Positions 1 to 5,660 of a DNA stretch of 8,045 nucleotides are shown here, piece after piece (the stretch's first letter is position 1; the number at the start of each line of letters is the position of its first letter). The DNA lies in the NCBI GenBank assembly GCA_016929175.1, contig JAFGJI010000175.1, forward strand, positions 1 through 8,045, written 5' to 3'. The notes below the pieces were generated by a model that did no database searches, was not told the DNA's origin, and was given only the letters and a program-made list of their open reading frames with translations. Both the position numbers and the translations under genes were made by a program. This stretch comes from Thermoplasmatota archaeon (GTDB lineage Archaea > Thermoplasmatota > Penumbrarchaeia > Penumbrarchaeales > Penumbrarchaeaceae).

Positions 1-921
1 ACCACCTATTCACTGGCGTTGATATTCAAATATACCCGTGACCCGGACTATTACAACGGAACGGTCAGGACCCTGAACTACCTTCTTTCACATCACCTCC
101 ATTTCGAGGAACGGGACGGGATCGAGATGGCGTACATGGAGGAGAAGGGGGTGGTCAAACTTGGAGGGGCGGCTCTTGCAGTACTTGCGATCGTGGAGGT
201 CGAGGAGGTGGACCCACTGGCCAGATACGAGAGGGAGCTTTATGGGCTCGGCGAGTTCATGGTTGAAATGCAGCATGAGGACGGAAGCTTCCAGTGTTTT
301 TACAAGCAGAGGGAGGACGAGCATTCCGATTACTATCCGGGGGAAGCTCTCCTTGCACTTGCCAGGCTTTACGACCGCACGGGAGATCATCGATACCTTC
401 GATCTCTTGTGAAGGGTCTCGATCTCTACAATCAATATTTCGGTCATCAATACACTGCCTACACCCCTTGGGCGACCGAGGCCATGGTCTATGCATATTC
501 ATGGACGAACGACACCTCATACCTGGACCATTGCTACATAATGGCGGAGAACTGCAGGGCAGGTCAGATCCTGCCGGGTCCCGATGTGAAGGAGACACAT
601 GTCGGGGGATGGGGTTCCGATCCGGCAGCGAATTCCGCAAGCAGGGTGGAGGGTGTCGTCGACTCATACCTGCTGGCCAGGAGGACCAACGACACGGAAA
701 GGATGGAAAGATACGGCCTGACGATGGAGTATTGTGCTTTTTTCCTCATCAACCTTCAGTACGATGATGAAGAAGCCCTTGAGTTCCCGAGGCCTCAAAA
801 GGTCAAGGGGGGGACCCCGCTGAGCTACAACGAGGACAATATCAGGATAGATTACGTTCAACATGCGGTCGTGGTCATGGCGAAGATCATGGTCTACCGG
901 GGATCGAACATGAACGTATAG
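1..921 (+). CDS. Alpha/alpha-toroid glycosidase- or epimerase-like protein, N-terminus missing
   Basis: The frame is open from the first base (six more codons lie before the TTG at 19), so this is the C-terminal part of a longer gene ending at TAG 919-921. I number residues from the TTG. The visible 300 residues look wholly helical, with paired helices typical of six-hairpin (alpha/alpha) toroids: KLGGAALAVLAIVE (47-60), an HEDGSF turn (86-91), YYPGEALLALARLYDRTGD (105-123), TPWATEAMVYAYSWTND (149-165), EGVVDSYLLARRTND (211-225) and DNIRIDYVQHAVVVMAKIM (273-291). Three helices end in a similar T-G/N-D turn, which suggests an internal repeat. This architecture occurs in glycoside hydrolases, glucuronyl C5-epimerase-like proteins and terpene-cyclase-like proteins. 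I cannot name the family or identify catalytic residues. Acidic and aromatic residues (D104, Y105, Y106, E109, W151, E154, W198) could line a sugar pocket; that is inference. Whether it has a signal peptide cannot be judged without the N-terminus. Confidence 0.75.
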   Translation, partial: TTYSLALIFKYTRDPDYYNGTVRTLNYLLSHHLHFEERDGIEMAYMEEKGVVKLGGAALAVLAIVEVEEVDPLARYERELYGLGEFMVEMQHEDGSFQCFYKQREDEHSDYYPGEALLALARLYDRTGDHRYLRSLVKGLDLYNQYFGHQYTAYTPWATEAMVYAYSWTNDTSYLDHCYIMAENCRAGQILPGPDVKETHVGGWGSDPAANSASRVEGVVDSYLLARRTNDTERMERYGLTMEYCAFFLINLQYDDEEALEFPRPQKVKGGTPLSYNEDNIRIDYVQHAVVVMAKIMVYRGSNMNV

Positions 922-940
922 GATGTATTCTCACCAATAT

Positions 941-950
941 CCTAAAATAT
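941..950 (+). promoter_or_regulatory. Possible TATA box for the ABM-domain gene
   Basis: An AT-rich block (CCTAAAATAT) lies in the short gap between the toroid gene and the ABM gene. An archaeal TATA box centred near 946 would start transcription near 972, giving a leader of about 19 bases that still contains the GGAG site at 979-982. A second AT-rich stretch (CATATATG, 966-973) is a less likely alternative because it overlaps the expected start of the transcript. The call is by eye only. Confidence 0.35.
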
Positions 951-977
951 CCACCCCCTACTACGCATATATGTTCC

Positions 978-984
978 AGGAGAT
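978..984 (+). promoter_or_regulatory. Ribosome binding site that decides the ABM gene start
   Basis: AGGAGAT matches the anti-Shine-Dalgarno tail. Two in-frame ATGs follow, at 985 and 991. The first touches the site with no spacer. The second leaves 8 bases after GGAG, which is normal, so 991 is the better start. Confidence 0.6.
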
Positions 985-990
985 ATGCCA

Positions 991-1284
991 ATGTATGTCG
1001 GTGTGATCTTTTACCAGTTTAAAAAGGAGAATATCAAGGATGCTGTAAAGAACTGGGAATACCTGGTATTGAACGAGGCGAAACGTCAACAGGGTTTCAT
1101 AAAGGCAGAGATCTACGTGAATGAGGAAACGGGTGAAGGCCTCGACATCGGTTTCTGGGAAACGAAGGAGGACGCACAGAGGTTCCAGGACACGGGTCTG
1201 TTCGACCTGCTCGCACGGGACCTCAAGGACCATCTCAGAAAACCCCCGAGAAGGGAGCAGTTCGAGGTGGTCTCATCTCTATGA
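991..1284 (+). CDS. Antibiotic biosynthesis monooxygenase (ABM) domain protein
   Basis: This is a small protein of 97 residues (99 if the ATG at 985 is used), typical of single ABM domains with the dimeric ferredoxin-like alpha/beta-barrel fold. The pattern is beta strand YVGVIFYQF, helix IKDAVKNWEYLVLNEAKRQQ, then GFIKAEIYVNE, a strand GLDIGFWETKEDAQRF, a helix LFDLLARDLKDHL, and a final strand REQFEV. The GF-W-ET-K/E-DAQRF stretch is the most recognisable family feature. Members include cofactor-free quinol monooxygenases, haem-degrading enzymes and many proteins of unknown role, so no substrate can be given. It should be cytosolic: no signal peptide or membrane segment is present. It stands alone on the plus strand with its own probable promoter and converges on the acyltransferase with 28 bases between stops. 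Those 28 bases contain no obvious hairpin or T-run. Confidence 0.75.
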   Translation: MYVGVIFYQFKKENIKDAVKNWEYLVLNEAKRQQGFIKAEIYVNEETGEGLDIGFWETKEDAQRFQDTGLFDLLARDLKDHLRKPPRREQFEVVSSL

Positions 1285-1312
1285 TCACGGCCGAACCTTA
1301 CCTTTGGGATGT

Positions 1313-1894
1313 TCAGCAAGCGAAGTTCTGCGGGTGCTTTCCCCGGATCGTTTTGTAGAATCCCTTTATCTTTGTCATGTCCGACCCGTAATCTCCCGAG
1401 GGATACAGGTGGCCGCCTATCCCGCCTTCCCTCTTTCCGTAATCGAGGAATGCGAACGCAATGGGTACCCCTGCCCCGACCGCTATATGATAGAACCCGC
1501 TCTTCCAGGTTTCCACCCGTTTTCTTGTGCCCTCCGGAGCGTTCGCCAGGACCAGTCTGTTGTTCTCCCTGAAGAGGTCTATACACTGCTGAACGGTGTT
1601 CGTCCTCACGGATCGGTCTATCGGAAGCCCGCCCAACCACCTGAAGAGAACGCCGAAAGGTCTCCTGAAAAGCGTATGCTTCCCCATCCAGTATGCCTTG
1701 ATGTCGAGGACGAATGCAATGCAGAGGAACATTGGAAAATCCCAGTTGGAAGTATGAGGAGCCGCGATCGCAAAGAATTTAGGAGGCCTCTCGAACCTGT
1801 CCACGACCTTCCATCCCATGACCTTGAGCAACATCATTGATAATACCTTGAGGATTGGTTTGATGACAGGTGTATCAAAGATCGTATAGTGCAA
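1313..1894 (-). CDS. PlsC-like lysophospholipid / 1-acyl-glycerol-3-phosphate acyltransferase family protein
   Basis: The 193-residue protein carries the hallmarks of the glycerophospholipid acyltransferase family. These are the HX4D catalytic motif in APHTSNWDFP (45-54, H47 and D52), a GGLPIDR block (88-94), the substrate-binding EGTR motif in APEGTRKR (119-126), and VPIAFAFLDYGKR (143-155). The length and the KVMGWKVV lead-in (24-31) match the short acyltransferase subfamily common in bacteria. The family transfers an acyl chain from acyl-ACP or acyl-CoA to a lysolipid at the membrane face. Archaeal membranes are built from ether lipids, so the substrate here is unclear. The start is uncertain. 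An in-frame stop lies just upstream (1910-1912), and the most upstream start is TTG at 1894, with no good ribosome site. The next candidates are ATG codons at residues 20 and 21 (1837, 1834). The gene lies 92 bases downstream of purQ on the same strand but seems to have its own promoter. Confidence 0.85.
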   Translation of the reverse strand: MHYTIFDTPVIKPILKVLSMMLLKVMGWKVVDRFERPPKFFAIAAPHTSNWDFPMFLCIAFVLDIKAYWMGKHTLFRRPFGVLFRWLGGLPIDRSVRTNTVQQCIDLFRENNRLVLANAPEGTRKRVETWKSGFYHIAVGAGVPIAFAFLDYGKREGGIGGHLYPSGDYGSDMTKIKGFYKTIRGKHPQNFAC

Positions 1895-1912
1895 AGGACC
1901 AGCTCTTTTTCA

Positions 1913-1921
1913 GATAAATAG
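1913..1921 (-). promoter_or_regulatory. Possible TATA box for the acyltransferase gene
   Basis: Read on the minus strand this is CTATTTATC, the most AT-rich spot in the purQ-acyltransferase gap. Centred at 1917, it would place the transcript start near 1891, almost exactly at the TTG start codon (1894-1892). That fits a leaderless transcript, which would also explain why no clear Shine-Dalgarno site is present. Inferred by eye. Confidence 0.4.
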
Positions 1922-1986
1922 CCATTTGCAAGTCTCGTATACAAGGCTGTCGGAGGTCCGGTAATGAAATACCTGGTCTCGTGACC

Positions 1987-2835
1987 TCAGAACTTCCTCT
2001 CGATGTGATCCAGGACGGACCAAAATATCGCCCTTCCGTCCCCTTCCTCCGGACCTATCCTTCTCCGGTACCAGTCCGGGTGAGTATGCCGGAAGAACAC
2101 CCTCTCCGGATGGGGCATCATTCCGAAAACGGTCCCCGTATCGTTGGTGATACCTGCTATGTTGAAACGGCTTCCGTTGGGGTTGAATGGATACGGCGCC
2201 TCCGTATCGCCGATGGGGTCCGAGAACTGGAAGACCACCCTGTCCTCGTCGAACAGGCGTTGATAAAGTGCATCCTCCTTTTCCTGGCTCTCGTGGGGGA
2301 GCATGAACTTTCCCTCGGCGTGGGCGCAGGGGATGTGGCGAAGCTCACCTTTATTCGATCTTGAGGTCCAAACGCATTTTCCAGCATTCACATGTTTCAG
2401 GACCGTCGGCCTGCATTCGAACCTCCCCGAATCGTTGGCATGGAGCACTGCCTGAGGATGCTCCGCCATAGTGCAATCGAACGCCGGCAGGATCCCCAGC
2501 TCGACCATTATCTGGAAGCCGTTGCAGAATCCCCCTATTGCCTTTCCCTCCTCGATGAACGCGACAAGGTCCCGTCCGAGGACCGCCTTCATCCTGGCGG
2601 CGAAGATCGCCCCTGCCCGGATGTAATCCCCTGCCGAAAAACCTCCGGGGAACATCAGGATATGAAAATCCTTGAGCAATCTTCCTTCCCCGGCAAGGGT
2701 GTCCCTGCCCTCGAGTTGTTTCAGGTGGACGAACTCCGGACTGGCCCCCAGCCTTTTGAAGGCATCGAAGGTCTCCTGCTCGCAGTTGGTGCCTTCCATC
2801 CTGAGTATGCAGACCTTCACTTCGTCGGACCTCAT
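1987..2835 (-). CDS. purQ: Phosphoribosylformylglycinamidine synthase subunit PurQ (glutaminase)
   Basis: This is the glutamine amidotransferase subunit of FGAR amidotransferase. It hydrolyses glutamine and passes ammonia to PurL. It is a class I amidotransferase with a catalytic triad: the nucleophile C104 in GGFCNGFQ, then H242 and E244 in MMPHPER. The oxyanion strand MFPGGFSAGDY (61-71) and the N-terminal RMEGTNCEQET (12-22) are also typical. At 282 residues it is longer than the usual 220-235. The extra length lies between the Cys and His motifs and in a C-terminal tail after HPER containing HPDW and EGDG, as in long PurQ forms. The start is set at ATG 2835, which overlaps the purL stop as ATGA and has a GGAGGGG site five bases upstream. 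An ATG at 2856 is open in frame but would swallow that site. It is the last gene of purS-purL-purQ and is probably translationally coupled to purL. Confidence 0.96.
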   Translation of the reverse strand: MRSDEVKVCILRMEGTNCEQETFDAFKRLGASPEFVHLKQLEGRDTLAGEGRLLKDFHILMFPGGFSAGDYIRAGAIFAARMKAVLGRDLVAFIEEGKAIGGFCNGFQIMVELGILPAFDCTMAEHPQAVLHANDSGRFECRPTVLKHVNAGKCVWTSRSNKGELRHIPCAHAEGKFMLPHESQEKEDALYQRLFDEDRVVFQFSDPIGDTEAPYPFNPNGSRFNIAGITNDTGTVFGMMPHPERVFFRHTHPDWYRRRIGPEEGDGRAIFWSVLDHIERKF

Positions 2836-5222
2836 TTTGACCCCTCCAGAAGCCATGTCAATTTATTCCTCCACACATGGTCAAGAATATCAACGGGTAT
2901 GTCCACCAGGACCTTTTCGCCTTCTGTTATCTTGAGGTTCGCTCCTCCCGAAGTACCCAATTTGATGTGGGGCACCTCATAACGGGAAAGCTCGTCCTCC
3001 ACCCTTGCAGCGTCCTGGGGCTGCACCTCGACGACGTATCTCGAATTGCTCTCCGAGAAAAGCTTGATGTCGCACCTGAGAGGGCTGCCTCCACCGGAAG
3101 AGGAGCCGTCTTTGATCAACCCGATGTTCAGTTCCGCGCCCATGTGCCCCCCTATGCACATCTCCGAGATGGCCACCCCCAGTCCCCCCTCGGAGAGGTC
3201 GTGGACCGACTGGAGAAGACCGCTCTTGTCAAGGTCCAGAACCACCTCCATCATCCTTCTGGACAGATGCATGTCCACGTCCGGAACGCAGCTGCATGCA
3301 GCCCCGACCTCCTGATAGTAGGCTGACCCCCCCATCTCATGATGGGTCCTTCCCAGAAGGTACAGGATACTGCCCCCGGTCTTGAGGTCCGAGGTGGTCA
3401 CCAGTTTGATGTCGTCAACCAGCCCGACCATCATGATGGTGGGAGTGGGGGGAACCTTGCCGATGTCCGATTCGTTGTAGAGCGAAACATTGCCTGAGAC
3501 GATCGGCAGACCAAAGAACCGTGCGAAATCACCTATCGCCCTGCATGCTTCCTCGAAATCACCCAGCCTGTCAGGTTTCTCGGGGTTACCGAAGTTCAGG
3601 CAGTCGGTGACCGAATGAGGCCTTGCTCCGACAGAGACCAGGTTCCTGACGGATTCCTCCATTGCCGAGAGGGTTCCCCTGTAAGGGTCCAACTCGCAGA
3701 AGAAGGGATTGACATCGGCAGTGATCGCCAGGCCCCGATCGGACCCTTCAAGGGGTTTTATCACTGCGGCGTCCGACGGACCGGGAGTGAAAGGGCGTCC
3801 CACGGCGGGTTTGATGACGGTCCTTCCCCTGACCTCATGATCGTAGGTCCTGAAGACCCGCTCCCTGGAGCAGATGTTCGCGGACCCGAGGAGCCCAAGC
3901 AGGGCCGCCTCAAGGCCCGATCTGTCCGGGACCGGGAACGGGACGTCCCTGACCTCTCGATCCACCACCTTGGATATGTAGGTCCTGCAGTATTGAGGGC
4001 CTGCCGTGAAGAAATCAAGGTCAAGGTCCAGTATCACCTCCTCCCCCCAGAATACCTTTATCCTCTTCCCCTCCACCACTTTTCCGATGACGTTCGCCTC
4101 GACGTCCCATTTCCTGAAGATATGGAGTACCTCGTCGACATTCTCGGGCCTGACGGAGACCATCATCCTTTCCTGGGACTCGCTCACCCATATCTCCCAG
4201 GGGGCAAGCCCCGGCTCCTTTAGCGGCACCCTGTCAAGATGGATCACGGCTCCGAATCCCCCTGCAAGGGCCATCTCGCCCGATACGCAAGAGAGCCCGC
4301 CTCCACCCAGGTCCTTCATTCCCCCGAGCAAACCCTTCTCGTTCATTTCAAGGCAGGAATGGATGAGCGGCTCCTTGGTTATCGGGTCACCGAGCTGGAC
4401 CGAACCTCTGTCCTTCTCCTCGGAATCGGCCGAGAGGTCCGTGGAAGCGAAGGTGACACCGTGTATGCCATCCCTTCCGGTCCTGCCGCCTGCCAGTATG
4501 TATATCTCATTTACCCCTCCGACGCGGGAATGGATCATGTTCACCTTCTTCCCGAACCCGAGGCATCCAACATTCACCAGAGGATTGCCCGTGTATCCGG
4601 GATGGAAGTTCACCATTCCGGCAACCGTGGGTATCCCTATCCTGTTGCCGTAGTCCCCGATCCCGGCAACGACCCCATTGAAAATGAACTTCGGATGGTT
4701 CACACCTTCGGGAACCCTTTCGTATGCAAGGTCCAGAGGGCCGAAGAAAAGGGGATCGACCACGGCCACGGGCTGGGCTCCCATACAGAGAACGTCCCTT
4801 ATGATGCCTCCCACACCGGTAGCCGCCCCCCCGTACGGGCCTATCGCCGACGGGTGATTGTGGGATTCCAGGCCCACGACATAGACATGATCGTCATCGA
4901 ACTCGACCACACCCGCGTCCTCCCCCTTGATAAGGAAATGATCCTGGTGGAGGTCAAGGAAGGCCTTCTTCATGAAATACCTGGAGGATTTGTAGCAACA
5001 GTGCTCGGACCAGGCCTGGCCAAGCGCCTCCAGCTCGATATCGTTGGGTTCCCTTCCCTCGGTTCCGAAGTAATCCCGGACCCTCCTCATCTCATCGACC
5101 GAGAGGCCGATGGAGAGCCGTTCGGACACCGATCGGAGAACATCATCGGAAGCGTCAAGGATATTGACCCGCCTCACGGGAGTCGGCAGCCCAACATCCT
5201 CGAACAGGTTAGAGATGTCCAT
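2832..5222 (-). CDS. purL: Phosphoribosylformylglycinamidine synthase subunit PurL (synthetase)
   Basis: This is the ATP-dependent synthetase subunit of FGAR amidotransferase (FGAR + ATP + ammonia to FGAM), acting in the cytosol with PurQ and PurS. It is the small form of PurL, 796 residues, somewhat longer than the roughly 600-740 of many homologues. The catalytic-site signature is GQAWSEHCCYKSS (68-80, H74). The nucleotide/metal-binding block is GLESHNHPSAIGPYGGAATG (117-136), followed by GGIIRDVLCMGAQP (138-151). The glycine-rich GGMKDLGGGGLSC (300-312) and the C-terminal half repeats DCLNFGNPEKP (540-550), SGNVSLYNE (576-584) and HDLSEGGLGVAISE (674-687) complete the two tandem AIRS-like halves. 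About 40 extra N-terminal residues precede the usual start of the fold. A serine/glycine-rich stretch, SSSGGGS (707-713), looks like a loop insertion. GTG at 5228 is also in frame, but ATG 5222 has the correctly spaced ribosome site. It lies 9 bases after purS and overlaps purQ by 4. Confidence 0.97.
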   Translation of the reverse strand: MDISNLFEDVGLPTPVRRVNILDASDDVLRSVSERLSIGLSVDEMRRVRDYFGTEGREPNDIELEALGQAWSEHCCYKSSRYFMKKAFLDLHQDHFLIKGEDAGVVEFDDDHVYVVGLESHNHPSAIGPYGGAATGVGGIIRDVLCMGAQPVAVVDPLFFGPLDLAYERVPEGVNHPKFIFNGVVAGIGDYGNRIGIPTVAGMVNFHPGYTGNPLVNVGCLGFGKKVNMIHSRVGGVNEIYILAGGRTGRDGIHGVTFASTDLSADSEEKDRGSVQLGDPITKEPLIHSCLEMNEKGLLGGMKDLGGGGLSCVSGEMALAGGFGAVIHLDRVPLKEPGLAPWEIWVSESQERMMVSVRPENVDEVLHIFRKWDVEANVIGKVVEGKRIKVFWGEEVILDLDLDFFTAGPQYCRTYISKVVDREVRDVPFPVPDRSGLEAALLGLLGSANICSRERVFRTYDHEVRGRTVIKPAVGRPFTPGPSDAAVIKPLEGSDRGLAITADVNPFFCELDPYRGTLSAMEESVRNLVSVGARPHSVTDCLNFGNPEKPDRLGDFEEACRAIGDFARFFGLPIVSGNVSLYNESDIGKVPPTPTIMMVGLVDDIKLVTTSDLKTGGSILYLLGRTHHEMGGSAYYQEVGAACSCVPDVDMHLSRRMMEVVLDLDKSGLLQSVHDLSEGGLGVAISEMCIGGHMGAELNIGLIKDGSSSGGGSPLRCDIKLFSESNSRYVVEVQPQDAARVEDELSRYEVPHIKLGTSGGANLKITEGEKVLVDIPVDILDHVWRNKLTWLLEGSK
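2841..2847 (-). promoter_or_regulatory. purQ ribosome binding site
   Basis: On the minus strand this reads GGAGGGG, followed by five bases and the ATG at 2835. It lies inside the 3' end of purL. It decides the purQ start in favour of 2835 over 2856. Confidence 0.7.
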
Positions 5223-5227
5223 CGGCA

Positions 5228-5233
5228 CACCTC
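5228..5233 (-). promoter_or_regulatory. purL ribosome binding site
   Basis: GAGGTG on the minus strand is followed by five bases and ATG 5222. The alternative GTG start at 5228-5226 begins at the last base of this site and so could not use it. The site overlaps the purS stop codon, so translation of the two genes is probably coupled. Confidence 0.65.
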
Positions 5234-5474
5234 ACAGGAACACTATCTCGTGAGTATGGATGACCGGATTGGTCAGCAGCTTCCTGCACATCTCCTCGAC
5301 CCGTTCCATGGCCGAATCCCGGTCGGGGGCGTCGATCGTCATCCTGTAGACCTTCAGGAACCTGACGGAGGATACCTCCTTGAAACCGAGCAGTTCAAGT
5401 GACTTATGGGTATTCGCTCCCTCGGGGTCGCTTACGCCTTTCTTCAATCCCACCTTTACTTCGACCGTGAACAT
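5232..5474 (-). CDS. purS: Phosphoribosylformylglycinamidine synthase subunit PurS
   Basis: This is the small bridging subunit that holds PurL and PurQ together and supports ammonia channelling. At 80 residues it has the family's usual length. It shows the typical N-terminal strand FTVEVKVGLKKGVSDPEG (2-19), the LELLGFKEVSSVRFLKVYRM segment (26-45) and the C-terminal CRKLLTNPVIHTHEI block (63-77). ATG 5474 has an AGGATGTGAT ribosome site five bases upstream (5480-5489), one mismatch away from AGGAGGTGAT. It is the first gene of the purS-purL-purQ transcript and diverges from the OPT transporter across a 186-base promoter region. No other purine genes are visible, so the remaining steps must be encoded elsewhere or outside this window. 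Confidence 0.95.
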   Translation of the reverse strand: MFTVEVKVGLKKGVSDPEGANTHKSLELLGFKEVSSVRFLKVYRMTIDAPDRDSAMERVEEMCRKLLTNPVIHTHEIVFL

Positions 5475-5479
5475 GTCCT

Positions 5480-5489
5480 ATCACATCCT
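5480..5489 (-). promoter_or_regulatory. purS ribosome binding site
   Basis: AGGATGTGAT on the minus strand resembles the full anti-Shine-Dalgarno complement with one mismatch. Five bases separate it from ATG 5474. Confidence 0.55.
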
Positions 5490-5531
5490 TTGAACGGGGT
5501 TTGATGATCCTGGTTAGGGGTATGGAAAGGG

Positions 5532-5540
5532 TACTTAAAA
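5532..5540 (-). promoter_or_regulatory. Possible TATA box for the purSLQ operon
   Basis: The minus strand reads TTTTAAGTA, preceded by the purine-rich CGGATAAGG, which could serve as a BRE-like element. Centred at 5536, it would start transcription near 5510 and give a leader of about 36 bases that holds the purS ribosome site. It is not a perfect archaeal TATA consensus. I see no convincing operator palindrome or riboswitch between it and purS. Confidence 0.35.
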
Positions 5541-5588
5541 CCTTATCCGAAAAGGGGCTGAACGACTGAAACTTCCAGGTTGACCAAA

Positions 5589-5599
5589 CGTTAAATATG
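5589..5599 (+). promoter_or_regulatory. Possible TATA box for the OPT transporter gene
   Basis: CGTTAAATATG is the strongest TATA-like block on the plus strand in the divergent region and follows ACCAAA, a plausible BRE. Centred near 5594, it would start transcription near 5620 and leave a leader of about 40 bases before ATG 5661. The leader would begin with the hairpin at 5621-5634. Confidence 0.45.
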
Positions 5600-5620
5600 C
5601 AAACCACCTTTCAAACTCTG

Positions 5621-5634
5621 GCCTCTCCGGAGGC
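5621..5634 (+). repeat. Short inverted repeat with UNCG-type tetraloop in the OPT leader
   Basis: GCCTC-TCCG-GAGGC is a perfect five-base-pair stem with a UCCG loop closed by C-G, the very stable cUNCGg class. It sits at the predicted start of the OPT transcript, 26 bases before ATG 5661. The GGAGG inside it is too far from the start codon to act as its ribosome site. Its role is unknown, and an arm this short could also be chance. Confidence 0.45.
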
Positions 5635-5660
5635 AGGGGACAAGTCTTCTCGGTGGTGTT

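Noticed and set aside
922..990. Possible small RNA or tRNA in the gap after the toroid gene
   Set aside because: The gap is only 69 bases and AT-rich, with no cloverleaf or T-loop-like sequence. It is better explained as the ABM promoter and leader.
1121..1840. Open frame of 239 codons on the plus strand spanning the ABM gene end and the acyltransferase
   Set aside because: It overlaps two genes with clear family motifs and has Arg/Ser/Pro-rich low-complexity composition. It is a shadow frame.
1975..1986. Hairpin GGTC-TCGT-GACC directly after the purQ stop, considered as a terminator
   Set aside because: The stem has only four pairs and no T-run follows in the purQ direction. It may be chance.
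2836..2856. Upstream ATG (2856) as the purQ start, adding seven residues
   Set aside because: The added codons contain the ribosome site for ATG 2835, which also forms the ATGA overlap with purL.
4239..5402. Long open frame (387 codons) on the plus strand opposite purL and purS
   Set aside because: It lies fully antisense to two certain genes. Its protein is rich in His, Pro, Gly, Asp and Arg without domain-like patterns, as expected from the mirror frame of GC-rich coding DNA.
5541..5555. CCTT-N7-AAGG inverted repeat considered as an operator
   Set aside because: The half-sites are only four bases with no second copy nearby, too weak to call a regulator site.
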